From Bugula neritina (Eukaryota; Bryozoa; Gymnolaemata; Cheilostomatida; Bugulidae), in NCBI GenBank assembly GCA_964035545.1, contig OZ037770.1:4011662-4075661 (forward strand): a stretch of 64,000 nt of DNA, in the 5' to 3' direction. The position numbers were made by a program, and so were the translations under genes. Below, piece by piece: positions 63,562-64,000 of the stretch. Position 1 is the stretch's first letter; each line of letters starts with the position of its first letter. The notes under the pieces are model-generated. The model saw only the letters and a list, made by a program, of their open reading frames with translations, had not been told where the DNA came from and did no database searches.

Positions 63562-63711
63562 CTGTCACTGCTTTTCTCGCAGTATTTCGTGTGCAACCCT
63601 CATCCGTTCCACTAGTTCGCTGGCATACTCGCTGACCGAGTTGTCTTGCTCTGGAACGTGGTAGGTAAGATGGTCAGGGACACGAGTCCCTCTCCCGAGC
63701 ATCAGTAGGTT

Positions 63712-64000
63712 TCCGGCGGCGTGGTTGGCGCTGGTGGGGCTCAGAGCTCCCCACTGGACCTTCCGGCTCCTCTTCCTGAGGTAACCAGTGGAACCGGTTA
63801 GCGAGTGGCAGGGAAAAGGTACTCGGCCGCCGTGAGGGTCGGCTAGTCCTACGTGGTACCTGCCACTCGGGGGGGGGGGGGCATACCGTCGTGTTTGTAC
63901 AGACAGGCGGCGGCGTGTCTCACCATGTTCCTTCAGTCTCCGCTCGCGGAGAGGGAAGGCATCCGCGGGCCGTGACAGTTTAACACCCCCTCGTTCTGGG
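63712..64000 (-). pseudogene. gag/NC-side remnant of second gypsy element
   Basis: Collinear with about 47640-47940 of the intact element: the Arg/Pro-rich block, the CTGAAGGA around the conserved gag stop, and CTGTCACGGCCCGCGG. A run of twelve G at about 63850 breaks the frame. It continues beyond the window. Confidence 0.8.

Larger units (their letters stand above)
60961..64000 (-). mobile_element. Second gypsy element, pol-deleted derivative (runs off the window)
   Basis: Related to the element at 41634-49078 over LTR-adjacent region, ORF3, pol tail (62701-63210) and integrase C-terminus (63298-63700). At about 63710 the homology jumps directly to the region equivalent to 47640 of the intact element, so about 3.3 kb (integrase core, RNase H, RT and protease) is missing. 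It then continues through the gag-side sequence to 64000. It is a deletion derivative that could move only in trans. Confidence 0.88.

Overview
This window is eukaryotic, from an AT-rich, repeat-laden invertebrate animal genome. The support is split genes with GT..AG introns, an LRR-Roc-COR gene beside a caspase, tRNA-derived SINEs, Ty3/gypsy elements and Penelope-like elements. The phylum cannot be fixed from sequence alone; an aquatic non-vertebrate metazoan (sponge, cnidarian or mollusc grade) is a guess.

Layout. 1-7.5 kb: intergenic, with a near-perfect 75-bp palindrome, a (TA)n tract, a tRNA-like relic, a long (GGTAGT)n array and a ~776-bp terminal-inverted-repeat element. 7.6-13.95 kb (+): a proline/hydroxyproline dehydrogenase-family gene, nine exons recovered with matching phases, first exon not found. 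15-18.6 kb: a LINE reverse-transcriptase relic and a ~1-kb tandem duplication. 18.98-22.77 kb (-): a six-exon caspase with an altered active site. 23.3-32.4 kb (-): an LRR-Roc-COR (Roco-type) gene whose final exon is intact, whose LRRs lie in tandemly duplicated 138-bp exons (one decayed), and whose upstream exon carries two in-frame TAG codons. A solo LTR and two hairpin MITEs lie in this cluster. 33.4-37.7 kb (-): an old Ty3/gypsy relic.

41.63-49.08 kb (-): an almost complete Ty3/gypsy element with two near-identical ~305-bp LTRs, a tRNA-Leu-type primer binding site, gag, pol and a third ORF encoding a zinc-finger protein in the position where env would lie. 50.19-51.21 kb (+): a three-exon TRIQK-like small membrane protein gene. 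53.6-56.8 kb: two Penelope-like elements in inverted orientation, one carrying a recognisable hammerhead ribozyme. 57.9-59.8 kb: another decayed gypsy relic. 60.96-64.0 kb (-): a related gypsy element that has lost nearly all of pol by one internal deletion but keeps gag and the zinc-finger ORF region.

The caspase and Roc-COR genes are adjacent on one strand, and an orphan exon between them matches in phase a possible splice donor near the end of the Roc-COR ORF. They may share an apoptosis or innate-immunity role or even a transcript. The most unusual items are the gypsy family with a third zinc-finger ORF, the Penelope hammerhead in its inverted pair, and the Roc-COR/caspase cluster.
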